Part shown: one piece after another, positions 35,040 to 43,614 of the stretch
Layout: each line of letters opens with the position of its first letter
How positions within the stretch are numbered: position 1 is the first letter of the stretch
DNA from: Acinetobacter radioresistens DSM 6976 = NBRC 102413 = CIP 103788
GTDB lineage: Bacteria > Pseudomonadota > Gammaproteobacteria > Pseudomonadales > Moraxellaceae
Assembly: GCF_006757745.1 (NCBI RefSeq)
Contig: NZ_AP019740.1
Coordinates: forward strand, 372,001 to 436,000
DNA length: 64,000 bases
Reading direction: 5' to 3'
Program-made: the position numbers and the translations under genes
The notes under the pieces: generated by a model
What the model was told of the DNA's origin: nothing
Seen by the model: the letters and a program-made list of their open reading frames with translations, nothing else
The model's database searches: none

Positions 35040-36047
35040 GTGGGTCAGCTAACTGATGCATCGGTTGTGTTGCGATTTGGCTATCAAGCGATTCGTCGTG
35101 CGGGATTACCAACCGAAGAAATATTAACAAAAGCAGGCGTTGCACTGAATCAGGTTGAAATCAATGCACGTACACCTTTAAGCGCACAACATGCTTTCTG
35201 GACAGCAGCTGAAGAAGTCAGCAAAGACGCTGATATCGGGTTACATCTAGGTGAACATCTGCCGTTATATCGGGGCCAGGTAATTGAACATCTCTTTATT
35301 AGTAGTGATAATTTTGGCGAAGGCCTGAAACGGGCTTTGGCTTATCAGCGTCTGATCAGTGATGCTTTCCATGCCAAACTTATCATAGAAGAAGACAGCT
35401 GCTATTTAACAAACGGATCAGTAGCTTCTCCTGATAATCTGGTTAACCGCCATTTTTCTGAGTGTGCGATGTCAGGCGTGCTACGCTTCTTCAAATTTAT
35501 TACCGAGGGGAATTTCACCCCGATCTTCATTGATTTTAATTTTAGTGAAGGCGCATCGCCAGATGAATACCTGAGGGTTTACGGTTGTCCAGTCAGTCTG
35601 GGCCAGAAAGAAACCCGCCTGTATTTTGAACCCTCTATTCTAGATTATCCCTTATGGCAGGCCGAGCCGGAATTATTACAGCTACATGAACAGCTGGCAC
35701 TGGAAAAATTGCAGGAACTGGCGCGTTATGACCTGGTCGGAGAAGTGCGGCGTGCGATCGGCTCTACACTAGAAAGTGGTGAAACAACCTTGGAAACTGT
35801 AGCTGCCCAGTTGAATATCACGCCTCGACGCCTACGCACCCAACTGAGTGAAGCTAATACCAGTTTTCAGCAAATACTCTCTGATTACCGTTGCCGACTG
35901 GCAAAAAAGCTTCTTGCCAATACCAGTGAAAGTGTAGAACGCATTGTATATCTGACAGGCTTTTCTGAACCGAGTACCTTTTATCGGGCTTTTAAGCGCT
36001 GGACCAATGAAACGCCGGTAGAGTACCGAAAACGTAAACAGCGTTAA
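35040..36047 (+). CDS. AraC family regulator (OruR/ArgR-like)
   Basis: A 335-residue regulator with an N-terminal Arabinose_bd-type domain (about 15-200; contains HAFWTAAEEVSKDADIGLHL) and a C-terminal double helix-turn-helix (TLETVAAQLNITPRRLRTQL, ESVERIVYLTGFSEPSTFYR, AFKRWTNETPVEYRKR). The layout is that of pseudomonad OruR-like activators. The effector and targets are unknown; no obvious operon is divergent from it apart from infA. A GTG start at 35040 is used, since AAGGAAGGG lies about nine bases upstream. Confidence 0.87.
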   Translation: MGQLTDASVVLRFGYQAIRRAGLPTEEILTKAGVALNQVEINARTPLSAQHAFWTAAEEVSKDADIGLHLGEHLPLYRGQVIEHLFISSDNFGEGLKRALAYQRLISDAFHAKLIIEEDSCYLTNGSVASPDNLVNRHFSECAMSGVLRFFKFITEGNFTPIFIDFNFSEGASPDEYLRVYGCPVSLGQKETRLYFEPSILDYPLWQAEPELLQLHEQLALEKLQELARYDLVGEVRRAIGSTLESGETTLETVAAQLNITPRRLRTQLSEANTSFQQILSDYRCRLAKKLLANTSESVERIVYLTGFSEPSTFYRAFKRWTNETPVEYRKRKQR

Positions 36048-36048
36048 A

Positions 36049-36075
36049 AAAATGCCGGTCTGAGACCGGCATTTT
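36049..36075. terminator. Bidirectional terminator between the AraC gene and truA
   Basis: AAAATGCCGGTC (36049-36060), loop TGA, GACCGGCATTTT (36064-36075). A perfect 12-bp symmetrical stem between convergent genes. Confidence 0.92.
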
Positions 36076-36873
36076 CTATTCTGGCAAGTTAAGCCAATGT
36101 GGGCCAAGTGGTAATTGCGGTAATGCAAACTGCTCGGGATAATAAGCCTGAATAAAATACAGTCCATCTGCAGGGGCGGTCATTCCTGCAGCACGGCGGT
36201 CTTCTGCTGCAAAAATACTATCAATATGGCCAATGTCATACATGCCTTGTCCGACTTCTAGCAAACAACCTACAATATTTCTGACCATATGATGCAGAAA
36301 ACCATTGGCCTGTATATCTAGGACCAGATAACGTCCGTGCTCGAACAGCTCGCAGTGAGTTACATCACGTATCGGCTGGTTAGACTGGCAGGCAGCAGCA
36401 CGAAAGCTTTCAAAATTATGTACACCACGAAACTTTTTTGCAGCTTCCTTCATCTTTTCAATATCAAGCTGCTGATAAACATGAGTCACCTGTTTATGCA
36501 GTAAGGCAGGCCGATATGGGGCATTGTAAATGACATAACGATAGCGGCGGGCACAGGCCTTGAATCGGGCATGAAAATCTTCACCCATGGGTTGTAACCA
36601 CTGTAGTGCAATATCTTTTGGTAACTGGCTGTTTGAACCCATCATCCAGCCACGTTCCGTGCGAATGGCATGGGTATCAAAGTGTGCAACCATATTAGTG
36701 GCATGTACACCAGCATCAGTACGCCCGGCACCATGCAGAATAATTTTTTCATCGGCAATTTTACTTAAAACCCGCTCCAGAGTTTCTTGCACACTCGGGA
36801 CACCGGCCTGCTGAGTTTGCCAGCCCCGATAGCGAATGCCGCAAAACTCTATACCGACTGCATAACGTTGCAT
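36076..36873 (-). CDS. truA: tRNA pseudouridine(38-40) synthase
   Basis: Makes pseudouridine at positions 38-40 of the tRNA anticodon arm. 265 residues, with catalytic Asp53 in GAGRTDAGVHATNMVAHFDT and the family segments ARFKACARRYRYVIYN and GFLHHMVRNIVGCLLEVG. It is co-directional with and 12 bp downstream of the asparaginase gene. Its place near asd-fimV matches pseudomonads. Confidence 0.96.
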   Translation of the reverse strand: MQRYAVGIEFCGIRYRGWQTQQAGVPSVQETLERVLSKIADEKIILHGAGRTDAGVHATNMVAHFDTHAIRTERGWMMGSNSQLPKDIALQWLQPMGEDFHARFKACARRYRYVIYNAPYRPALLHKQVTHVYQQLDIEKMKEAAKKFRGVHNFESFRAAACQSNQPIRDVTHCELFEHGRYLVLDIQANGFLHHMVRNIVGCLLEVGQGMYDIGHIDSIFAAEDRRAAGMTAPADGLYFIQAYYPEQFALPQLPLGPHWLNLPE

Positions 36874-36885
36874 ACTGTTCCTCTT

Positions 36886-37854
36886 TTAAGACTGCGTAGA
36901 CCAGCCCTGATACCGTTGCTCGCAAGATGGATATTTTAAATAGATTTGCAGGGCTTTTGCATAAAGATCTGCATTGCTATATGTATTATTGACTAAAATA
37001 TTGGCTTGTTTAACCCAGCTACTGACTGCATAGCGTTGATCCATGCTGCCAAAAGGAACCTGAGTAGCCAGAACAGGTAAGCAGCCCTTATGCTGAAATT
37101 TTTGCAAGCATTCGATAACAGCCTGGTTAACTGCCAGATTTCCTGTGCCAAAACCTTGTAGAATTAAAAAGTGTGGGGGTTCATCTTGTAATAAGCTTAA
37201 ATTCTTGATGAGATGTTCTACAGGCTGGGGCTGAAGTTGCCAGCTGATCAGGTTAAAACTCTTCGCCTGTTCAATTATGTCATCCTGGACGGAAATCTCT
37301 TCCTTATAAACAGGGAAATCTTGGTCAGCCTCTATTCCTTTAAAAGCATCCAGCTCAGTAGTATGCATTTTCATGACAGACTGGGCATGAAAAACCTGCT
37401 GGTGAAATGCTAGATAGACTCCGGCTGGTTTGCGGGAAACCTGTTCCAAGGCAAAATATAGATTATCGACAGCATCTGTAAATACCCGGGGGGCATTGCC
37501 TTGGATATCAAGCAACGGATACTGACTACCGGTTAATATTACATGGCAAGACTGGCCTAAAAAACGTGCCAGCAATGCTGCAGCATAACTTAACGTATCT
37601 GTACCATGGATCACCACAAAGTAAGTGTAGCGTACTTTAAGCTGCTGTATATACTGTACAAGCAAAAGCCAGTCAGCAGCACTGCAAGCACTACTATCTT
37701 TAATTAAGGGTGCAGCAAGACAGTCGACCTGATACTTGGCAGGAAGAGTATTTTGCAGTTTAGGGAGAAATTCTGTTTCCGGCATGGGCGTCAATGGCTC
37801 ACCTACACAGCCGAAAGTTCCTCCCATATAAAGTAAAGCAATCTTTTTCATCAT
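36886..37854 (-). CDS. Asparaginase (type I-like)
   Basis: Hydrolyses L-asparagine to aspartate and ammonia. 322 residues with both asparaginase/glutaminase signatures: YMGGTFGC (nucleophile Thr13) and FVVIHGTDTLSYAAALLA (Thr-Asp of the second site). LTGSQYPLLDIQGNAPRVFT resembles the cytoplasmic type I enzymes, and there is no signal peptide. Two ATGs (37854, 37851) are adjacent. No Shine-Dalgarno is present; instead the T tract of a hairpin ends directly at the start codon. It is followed 12 bp later by truA. Confidence 0.88.
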   Translation of the reverse strand: MMKKIALLYMGGTFGCVGEPLTPMPETEFLPKLQNTLPAKYQVDCLAAPLIKDSSACSAADWLLLVQYIQQLKVRYTYFVVIHGTDTLSYAAALLARFLGQSCHVILTGSQYPLLDIQGNAPRVFTDAVDNLYFALEQVSRKPAGVYLAFHQQVFHAQSVMKMHTTELDAFKGIEADQDFPVYKEEISVQDDIIEQAKSFNLISWQLQPQPVEHLIKNLSLLQDEPPHFLILQGFGTGNLAVNQAVIECLQKFQHKGCLPVLATQVPFGSMDQRYAVSSWVKQANILVNNTYSNADLYAKALQIYLKYPSCEQRYQGWSTQS

Positions 37855-37879
37855 AAAAAAAGGCAGTCATATGACTGCC
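37855..37879 (-). terminator. Terminator/attenuator between fimV C-terminal gene and asparaginase
   Basis: GGCAGTCAT-ATGACTGCC (37862-37879) is a perfect 18-bp palindrome. On the minus strand it is followed by seven T (37861-37855) that touch the asparaginase ATG. It should end the fimV transcript. Read-through would give a message with a hairpin directly before the start codon. Confidence 0.78.
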
Positions 37880-37899
37880 CTATACTAAATTGAACACAC

Positions 37900-39219
37900 T
37901 CAAGAAGCTATTTGATTGAGTATTTTTTTTGACTGTTCTTGCTGTTCAGGATTGAACTGGTCCTGATTCTGACTAAGCAGATGACGTGCAGACTCATAGG
38001 CGCCCAACTCGACATAGCGCTGCGCCAATTCCAGATCCAAATTAATGGCATTGATCTGTGCCAATTCGGGAAATGCCTGAACTAGGGGATCATTCTGGTG
38101 AATATCAGTTGTTGAAACTACAGCTGATGTCTCAGAAGCATGAACAGATGAAACTTGTGGCTCAGACAGGGCAGGTTCAGTCGAAATTTCAACGGGTTCA
38201 AGTTTGAAATCTAAACCGGATGCTGGAGCATGGGTTGCTGACGGAACCGTTTCAAAATCAAGAGTTACCGGTTTGACACTTTCAGGTTTCTCTTCCTCTT
38301 GAGGACTCAGATGAAGCTCACCAAAATTGAAGTCCAGCGCAAGTGGTACGGACTGGTTTTGACTTTGCTCCTGAGCAAGAGCTGTCTTGTCTGTAGATCG
38401 CTCTTCTTGACTCTCAAGTGGGAAAGAAAAATCAACAGTTCTATCTTGATCAAGGACAGTGGCTTGTGGCGGCTGTTCGGTTTCTGTTGGTTTAGTGTTG
38501 ATTTCACCGAAATTAAACTCTAAGGGCGCAAGTTCAACTACAGCTTCTTTGGGTTGTACAGATGGGGCTGGTTCTGCCTGTAACTCATCAAATGAAGGCG
38601 TTAAAACGGGAATATTTACCGGAGCTTGCTGTACCAGAGCATCAAAATCAGCACTATTGTGTGCATGTGGCTGTGATAGAGTGACAGGAGCAGGGTCAGG
38701 AACATCTGTTGTTACAGCGAACTCGATCGCATCAGGTTGCTGTTGCTGATTATAAGCTTGATACTTCTGTTCTGCCTGTCTGGCAATTTCCTCTAATCCC
38801 AAAGAGTGAAGATGCTGAATCAGCTGATTTATGGCAAATTCATCTTTTTGGTCTAGATGAATTTTAAGTAATAATAAATATAATTCATGCTGAGTGTTAT
38901 CACGGTTTAGTGCCTGATTAATCTGTGCTTCAGCAGAAAAGTAATTACGCTGTTCAATCAGATTCTCAATTTTACGATGAACATCAGCAGGAATAGGGGT
39001 GGACGTTTTTTGTTGAGTTGCTATCGGATCTTCTACAATGCGAGCCGCTTTACGCTTGTGAGTAGTTTTAACTGCTTTGGTTTTTGCAACTTTTTTAGAC
39101 GCTTTTTTCCGTGAACTTCCTTTTGTTGCAGAACTGTCATCCTGCTGGGCCGCTTCACGTTTTTTAAGAAAAATTGCGATGACCAAGAGCAGGACAAATG
39201 GAATCACATACAACAACAT
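37900..39219 (-). CDS. FimV C-terminal cytoplasmic part as a separate protein
   Basis: 439 residues. Residues 2-18 (LLYVIPFVLLLVIAIFL) form one transmembrane helix, followed by a Lys/Arg-rich stretch and TPR-like helices (about 85-150). A long acidic, low-complexity linker comes next, and a C-terminal domain (DLELAQRYVELGAYESARHLL) matches the conserved end of FimV/HubP polar landmark proteins. In other genera this follows the LysM and coiled-coil part in one polypeptide. Here it has its own ATG and Shine-Dalgarno (AAGGGG, eight bases upstream) in a different frame from the preceding gene. It probably partners with that product in type IV pilus or polar organisation. Confidence 0.82.
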   Translation of the reverse strand: MLLYVIPFVLLLVIAIFLKKREAAQQDDSSATKGSSRKKASKKVAKTKAVKTTHKRKAARIVEDPIATQQKTSTPIPADVHRKIENLIEQRNYFSAEAQINQALNRDNTQHELYLLLLKIHLDQKDEFAINQLIQHLHSLGLEEIARQAEQKYQAYNQQQQPDAIEFAVTTDVPDPAPVTLSQPHAHNSADFDALVQQAPVNIPVLTPSFDELQAEPAPSVQPKEAVVELAPLEFNFGEINTKPTETEQPPQATVLDQDRTVDFSFPLESQEERSTDKTALAQEQSQNQSVPLALDFNFGELHLSPQEEEKPESVKPVTLDFETVPSATHAPASGLDFKLEPVEISTEPALSEPQVSSVHASETSAVVSTTDIHQNDPLVQAFPELAQINAINLDLELAQRYVELGAYESARHLLSQNQDQFNPEQQEQSKKILNQIAS

Positions 39220-39292
39220 AATTTAAACCCCTTAATACTGAACCATCATGGCAGCTAATTTCTGATTGAAATCTTTTTAACTGCGTCTTGAC

Positions 39293-40678
39293 CTATTTTT
39301 TTGTCTGCTGTGCTTTGAGTTGCTGTTCGAGCTGCGCCAGCCGGGCATTTAATAATTGGATCTTATGATCCTTTTTCTGTAATGCCAGATCCAGCTGCGT
39401 TACGTTCTTCTGTAATTTAACGGTTTTTTCACGAGCTGTCATAACTTTTAATACTAAATCCGCACTGCTCATGGACTGGTCGTTATTTCTTTTAGCATTT
39501 CCTTGAGCTGTATTTTTTGTACTTTCAGCGACCAAGCTCATTTCTGCTTCATTTAGACGGTATTTTGTCTTAGGTGAATAAGAAGGAGAAACAGCTTTGG
39601 GACGAGATTTATTCTGTGTCATCACAGGTTGAGTGTTTAAATTTAAAACTGCACCACGACGTAACCGGTTCACATCTCCCTGAATAAATGCATGCTGATT
39701 CGCTTCCTTGATTTGCTGCATTACGTTTGTAACAGGCTGTTGGGTTTGGGCTGCAACCTGTGATGCAATGGTCCAGAGTGACTCATTATTTCGAACTACA
39801 TAAGTATGGGGCTGTTCTACCGGAGCCCTGCTACTGGTAGTAGAAGTGATTGCTGGTTTTACAGCTAATTTCCGTTGTTGGGGTTCAGCAGTTTTCTTGG
39901 CGCTAGGTCCTGTTTTTGCTGTTAATGCAGACTGCGTAGTGGGGTTCGGTCTGGCAGAAGCTGTTGTGCTAGGCCTTGTATTAGGTGTAGCGGAAAGCTG
40001 CGTTTTATTTCTCAGTGCCTGCTCTTGTCTATGAAGTGTATCTTTTGGCTGTACGATAGAAGATGCAACCGAACTTGGCTGCTGAACGATAGAAATAGCC
40101 GAACCACTTAATGCAGGGGGACGGCTGTTATTGATTAACAATGGCCGGTCCTGCTTGCTAGGGAGCGGGCTACGGCTTTTCTGCTGGGTGACCTGATACG
40201 CCGTACTCTCTGGCAAATTCAGGGCAATATCTTTTTCAGTAACCATGACAGGCACAAGTGGTTTTTCATTAACCGAGGCTCGCAATGGCACTGTCTGGCT
40301 AGGTTTAAGTGTGGTTTTTATGTGCTGTAGCCGGGTAGCATTTCCTTCTTTAACCTTAACCACAATGTTCAGTTCGGAACTGGTGAGAGGGCGAGAAGAG
40401 GTAATCACGATGACACCAGCGCCCTGACCGTTACGACGGTTAAAAAAATTAAGATGACCCGGTGGCTGATGCTGAATTCCCAAGCCCGCCAGATCTTCTG
40501 GGCTGGCAAGGCTGACCTGCATGTTTTCATCTGTATCGGCTTGGCTGAAAGCCATTTCTGCATACAGAAGCTCTCCAGGTGCGGACTGCACTTGAATTGG
40601 TTCAATGATGATCGCAGAAGCTGTTTGCGATGTCATGATGGCTAGGACAGCAATTTTTAATTTCTTATAAACAGTCAT
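39293..40678 (-). CDS. fimV: FimV N-terminal periplasmic part (LysM)
   Basis: 461 residues. A signal peptide (about 1-22, ending QTASA) is followed by the FimV N-terminal domain (PIQVQSAPGELLYAEMAFSQ, ITSSRPLTSSELNIVV), a proline/threonine-rich linker, a LysM peptidoglycan-binding domain (TYVVRNNESLWTIASQVAAQ to about residue 365) and a C-terminal coiled coil (LQKNVTQLDLALQKKDHKIQ). It stops just where FimV normally enters its transmembrane helix; that part is encoded by the next gene, 73 bp on. ATG 40678 is chosen because it gives a normal signal peptide. The upstream 26 codons lack one. Confidence 0.83.
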   Translation of the reverse strand: MTVYKKLKIAVLAIMTSQTASAIIIEPIQVQSAPGELLYAEMAFSQADTDENMQVSLASPEDLAGLGIQHQPPGHLNFFNRRNGQGAGVIVITSSRPLTSSELNIVVKVKEGNATRLQHIKTTLKPSQTVPLRASVNEKPLVPVMVTEKDIALNLPESTAYQVTQQKSRSPLPSKQDRPLLINNSRPPALSGSAISIVQQPSSVASSIVQPKDTLHRQEQALRNKTQLSATPNTRPSTTASARPNPTTQSALTAKTGPSAKKTAEPQQRKLAVKPAITSTTSSRAPVEQPHTYVVRNNESLWTIASQVAAQTQQPVTNVMQQIKEANQHAFIQGDVNRLRRGAVLNLNTQPVMTQNKSRPKAVSPSYSPKTKYRLNEAEMSLVAESTKNTAQGNAKRNNDQSMSSADLVLKVMTAREKTVKLQKNVTQLDLALQKKDHKIQLLNARLAQLEQQLKAQQTKK

Positions 40679-40766
40679 CTTGATCTGGAGCTTGAAAACA
40701 ATGCAAACACAAAAAGTATACATGATCTTGCCATAAAGGCAGTGGAAATTATTCAAACTACAATTA

Positions 40767-40793
40767 CAAAAAACCGGCCATGGTCGACCGGTT
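40767..40793 (-). terminator. Terminator after asd
   Basis: AACCGG (40772-40777) pairs with CCGGTT (40788-40793). The loop CCATGGTCGA can fold further. On the minus strand a T tract (40773-40768) follows. Confidence 0.75.
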
Positions 40794-40819
40794 CTATTTA
40801 TTAAAATACTTAAAATTAA

Positions 40820-41938
40820 TTAAACATTTTTATAGTCAATTAAAATGCGAAGCATACGACGCAAAGGTTCGGCAGCTCCCCAAAGTAACTGGTCACCTAC
40901 AGTAAAAGCACCTAAATATTCTTTACCCATATTCAGTTTACGCAGTCGACCTACTGGCACAGATAAAGTACCTGTAACTGCTACTGGAGTCAGATCAGTC
41001 ATTGAGGCTTCACGGGTATTTGGCACCACCTTGGCCCACTCGTTTAAAGAACGGATCATATCTTCAATTTCATCAAGAGGTACATCTTTTCTGAGCTTGA
41101 TGGTGAGAGCCTGAGAGTGACAACGCATTGCGCCAATACGTACACAGTGCCCGTCAATAGGTACTATCTGTGAATTTCCCAGAATTTTATTGGTTTCGGC
41201 CTGACCTTTCCATTCTTCTTTCGACTGACCATTTTCAAGCTGCTTGTCGATGTATGGAATTAGTGAACCGGCCAGTGGCACACCGAAGTTGGCTGAAGGG
41301 AAACCTTCACCACGTTGCAAGTCTGCAATCTTGCGGTCAATATCTAGAATAGCTGACTTGGGATCATCGAGCAGATCTTTACTATTATTATATAAATATC
41401 CCATGCCGGTGATCAGTTCACGCATGTTCTGTGCACCTGCACCTGAAGCTGCCTGATAGGTCATGGCACTCATCCACTCCACCAGATTATGCTGGAACAG
41501 TGAACCTAGGCCCATCAGCATTAGGGAAACGGTACAGTTGCCACCTACAAATATTTTGGTGCCTTTAACCAGCGCATCCTTAATCACGTTGAGATTGACC
41601 GGGTCTAGGACAATAATGGCATCATCACTCATGCGCAGGGTCGAGGCCGCATCAATCCAGTAACCCTTCCAGCCTTCCGCTTTCAGTTTAGGAAAGACTT
41701 CAGAGGTATAGTCGCCACCCTGACAGGTAATAATGACATCCATCTGCTTCAGACTGCTAATGTCTGAAGCATCCATAAGTGCTGGGGCAGTTTTACCACC
41801 AAATACAGGTGCTTCACCACCTGCATTACTGGTAGAAAAATAGAATGGCTCAAAATGAGCAAAATCATTCTCTTCAACCATACGTTGCATAAGGACAGAA
41901 CCAACCATCCCGCGCCAACCGACCAGACCTACTTTCAT
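40820..41938 (-). CDS. asd: Aspartate-semialdehyde dehydrogenase
   Basis: Reduces aspartyl phosphate to aspartate semialdehyde for lysine, threonine and methionine synthesis. 372 residues with [20 protein letters not shown], the catalytic cysteine in [27 protein letters not shown] and the substrate-binding [19 protein letters not shown]. Length and sequence are of the gram-negative (E. coli/Vibrio-type) enzyme. Placed between leuB and fimV as in Pseudomonas, but on the opposite strand to leuB. Confidence 0.96.
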   Translation of the reverse strand: MKVGLVGWRGMVGSVLMQRMVEENDFAHFEPFYFSTSNAGGEAPVFGGKTAPALMDASDISSLKQMDVIITCQGGDYTSEVFPKLKAEGWKGYWIDAASTLRMSDDAIIVLDPVNLNVIKDALVKGTKIFVGGNCTVSLMLMGLGSLFQHNLVEWMSAMTYQAASGAGAQNMRELITGMGYLYNNSKDLLDDPKSAILDIDRKIADLQRGEGFPSANFGVPLAGSLIPYIDKQLENGQSKEEWKGQAETNKILGNSQIVPIDGHCVRIGAMRCHSQALTIKLRKDVPLDEIEDMIRSLNEWAKVVPNTREASMTDLTPVAVTGTLSVPVGRLRKLNMGKEYLGAFTVGDQLLWGAAEPLRRMLRILIDYKNV

Positions 41939-42119
41939 TGTCTCTTTGCCTCGGTGCGTTAAAAAATTAAAGGGGGTTTGAGTGTAACAAAAGTGTTTGC
42001 AACTTCAAGCACTACATAAATAATATTGTGAATAATTTTATAACTGTGCTACATAGAGCAGATAGTAGAACGCTAACTTGTTTGATTTATTCAAAAAATT
42101 ATAAATTATTGGTGTGAAT

Positions 42120-43259
42120 ATGATCTGGATAGAAATTATGGCCGGTATGGTGATCTGGCTCAGCTTCTGGTCCTTGATCCCCCGTGACGAATGGTGGATT
42201 CGTGGTGCAGATTTTCCACGGCTACAGTTATTATCAGCAGGTATGGTCATACTTGTTTTAATGCTGGTTTGGGAGGCGGACTGGACTATATGGCGTGAAA
42301 TCTGGATTGTTGGCCTGATTGCAGCGATTGCCTATCAGCTAAAAATGGTTTTGCCTTATACATTTGTCTGGAAAAAACAGGTCAAAAAGGTCAAACCAGA
42401 ACAGCTGGATCCCGAACGGCAGATTTCACTGATCGTTTCGAACGTTCTGACCCCTAATACTCAATATCACCTATTGATTGAGCAGATTCAAAAATATCAG
42501 CCAGACATAGTACTTACCTTGGAAACTGATCAGACCTGGCAAAATGAACTATCAGGAATCGAAAAAGATTATCCCTTCCGGGTAGCTGTACCACTTGATA
42601 ATTTATATGGCATGCATCTGTACAGCCGTTTAAAGCTTGAAGATACTGAAGTCAAATTTATTTTAAGTGATGAAATTCCTTCCATCCATACCACTGTACG
42701 TTTACGTTCAGGACAACCGGTACAGCTATTCTGTCTACATCCCAAACCGCCAAGTCCAACTGAGGCCAAAGATTCAACCTTGCGTGATGCTGAACTGCTG
42801 ATTGTGGGTGATCAGATTAAAGACATGGACAAGAGCTGTATTGTAATGGGCGACCTAAATGATGTGGCTTGGTCACGTACAACACGCTTGTTTCAGCGTA
42901 TTAGCGGTTTACTGGACCCGCGGGTAGGCCGGCATTTTGTAAATACCTTTCATGCCAATTATCCTTTATTTCGCTGGTCGTTAGACCATGTTTTTCATAG
43001 TACTGATTTTGCTTTGGTTGATATGCAGCGGCTAAGTCATGTCGGCTCTGACCACTTTCCAGTTTATATCGTTTTACAAAGTGGCCGCGTTTTTGAGCAG
43101 TCACAGCAAGAACTGGAGCAGAGTGCAGCCGATGAGCAGGAAGCGCAAGAAGCCATCGAACAGGGGGTTGCCAAAGCTGAACAGGAAGAAAAAAAATTAA
43201 CAGATGAAATTGTAGAGCCTTATAAAGAACAAGTACCTACACCTACTTTCAAGCCATAG
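42120..43259 (+). CDS. Membrane-anchored endonuclease/exonuclease/phosphatase family protein
   Basis: 379 residues. Two or three N-terminal membrane helices (about 5-20, 36-52, 60-80) precede an EEP-fold domain (about 100-320). That domain has VSNVLTPNTQYHLL, a metal-binding ETD, CIVMGDLNDVAWS and the final SLDHVFHS plus VGSDHFPVYIVL (His/Asp pair). The C-terminus is a Glu/Gln-rich coiled tail. Members hydrolyse phosphodiesters, but the substrate here is unknown. The active site would face the periplasm or cytoplasm depending on helix number. ATG 42120 is preferred to the GTG at 42114, with GGTG upstream. The candidate small-RNA promoter begins six bases after its stop codon. Confidence 0.82.
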   Translation: MIWIEIMAGMVIWLSFWSLIPRDEWWIRGADFPRLQLLSAGMVILVLMLVWEADWTIWREIWIVGLIAAIAYQLKMVLPYTFVWKKQVKKVKPEQLDPERQISLIVSNVLTPNTQYHLLIEQIQKYQPDIVLTLETDQTWQNELSGIEKDYPFRVAVPLDNLYGMHLYSRLKLEDTEVKFILSDEIPSIHTTVRLRSGQPVQLFCLHPKPPSPTEAKDSTLRDAELLIVGDQIKDMDKSCIVMGDLNDVAWSRTTRLFQRISGLLDPRVGRHFVNTFHANYPLFRWSLDHVFHSTDFALVDMQRLSHVGSDHFPVYIVLQSGRVFEQSQQELEQSAADEQEAQEAIEQGVAKAEQEEKKLTDEIVEPYKEQVPTPTFKP

Positions 43260-43264
43260 AAAAG

Positions 43265-43282
43265 TGTACGAAATTGCTTACA
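43265..43282 (+). promoter_or_regulatory. Near-perfect GacA box upstream of the small RNA
   Basis: TGTACG-AAATTG-CTTACA matches 11 of 12 bases of the GacA upstream activating sequence TGTAAG-N6-CTTACA that controls rsmY/rsmZ in pseudomonads. Its centre (43273.5) lies about 58 bp before the inferred transcription start near 43332, close to the distance at known rsm promoters. A candidate -10 TATAGC lies at 43320-43325, without a good -35, as expected for an activated promoter. Confidence 0.72.
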
Positions 43283-43331
43283 TCGATTTAGGCGCCAAAC
43301 GGCTAGCAGCAACACAAAGTATAGCTTACTC

Positions 43332-43510
43332 TAAGTCTATCAGCACAAGGAACTGGGAATGGAAAATCCCTTAAGGATAGTTAAATGCTGATGGTATACA
43401 TCAAGGATAAGATGTTGGTAGGGAAAACCACTCTATAAGAATAAAGTAAGTTGAAAGCACAACCTCATGTACCCGAGTTTTGCAGGAAGCAGAACTCGGG
43501 TTTATGTTTT
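43332..43510 (+). ncRNA. Candidate CsrA-sequestering small RNA (RsmY/RsmZ/CsrB-like)
   Basis: A noncoding stretch of about 180 nt with seven GGA motifs (43349, 43356, 43361, 43375, 43405, 43422, 43485). Most are displayed in short hairpin loops: GGGA-ATGGAAAA-TCCC (43355-43370), TTAA-GGATAG-TTAA (43371-43384), ACATC-AAGGATAA-GATGT (43398-43415), TGGT-AGGGAAA-ACCA (43416-43430). The last motif is the AGGAA pentaloop (43484-43488) of a 13-bp terminator. A GacA box lies upstream. This is the design of CsrA/RsmA-titrating RNAs. No open frame fits. The 5' end is estimated from a weak -10; the 3' end from the terminator. Primary sequence does not look like Pseudomonas RsmZ, so family searches may miss it. 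Confidence 0.75.
43471..43510 (+). terminator. Terminator of the small RNA with an AGGAA loop
   Basis: ACCCGAGTTTTGC (43471-43483) pairs with GCAGAACTCGGGT (43489-43501) over 13 bp, with one T-G wobble, around the pentaloop AGGAA. TTTATGTTTT follows. The loop is itself a CsrA-type motif. Confidence 0.88.
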
Positions 43511-43614
43511 AGAGTATAGCTTGAAATCAAGTTTAAGCCATTTGAAATTTAAGCAACCGTATTAAAAATCTACTGGATAGATTAAATACTATTAATCTTT
43601 TAGTTTACAGTATT

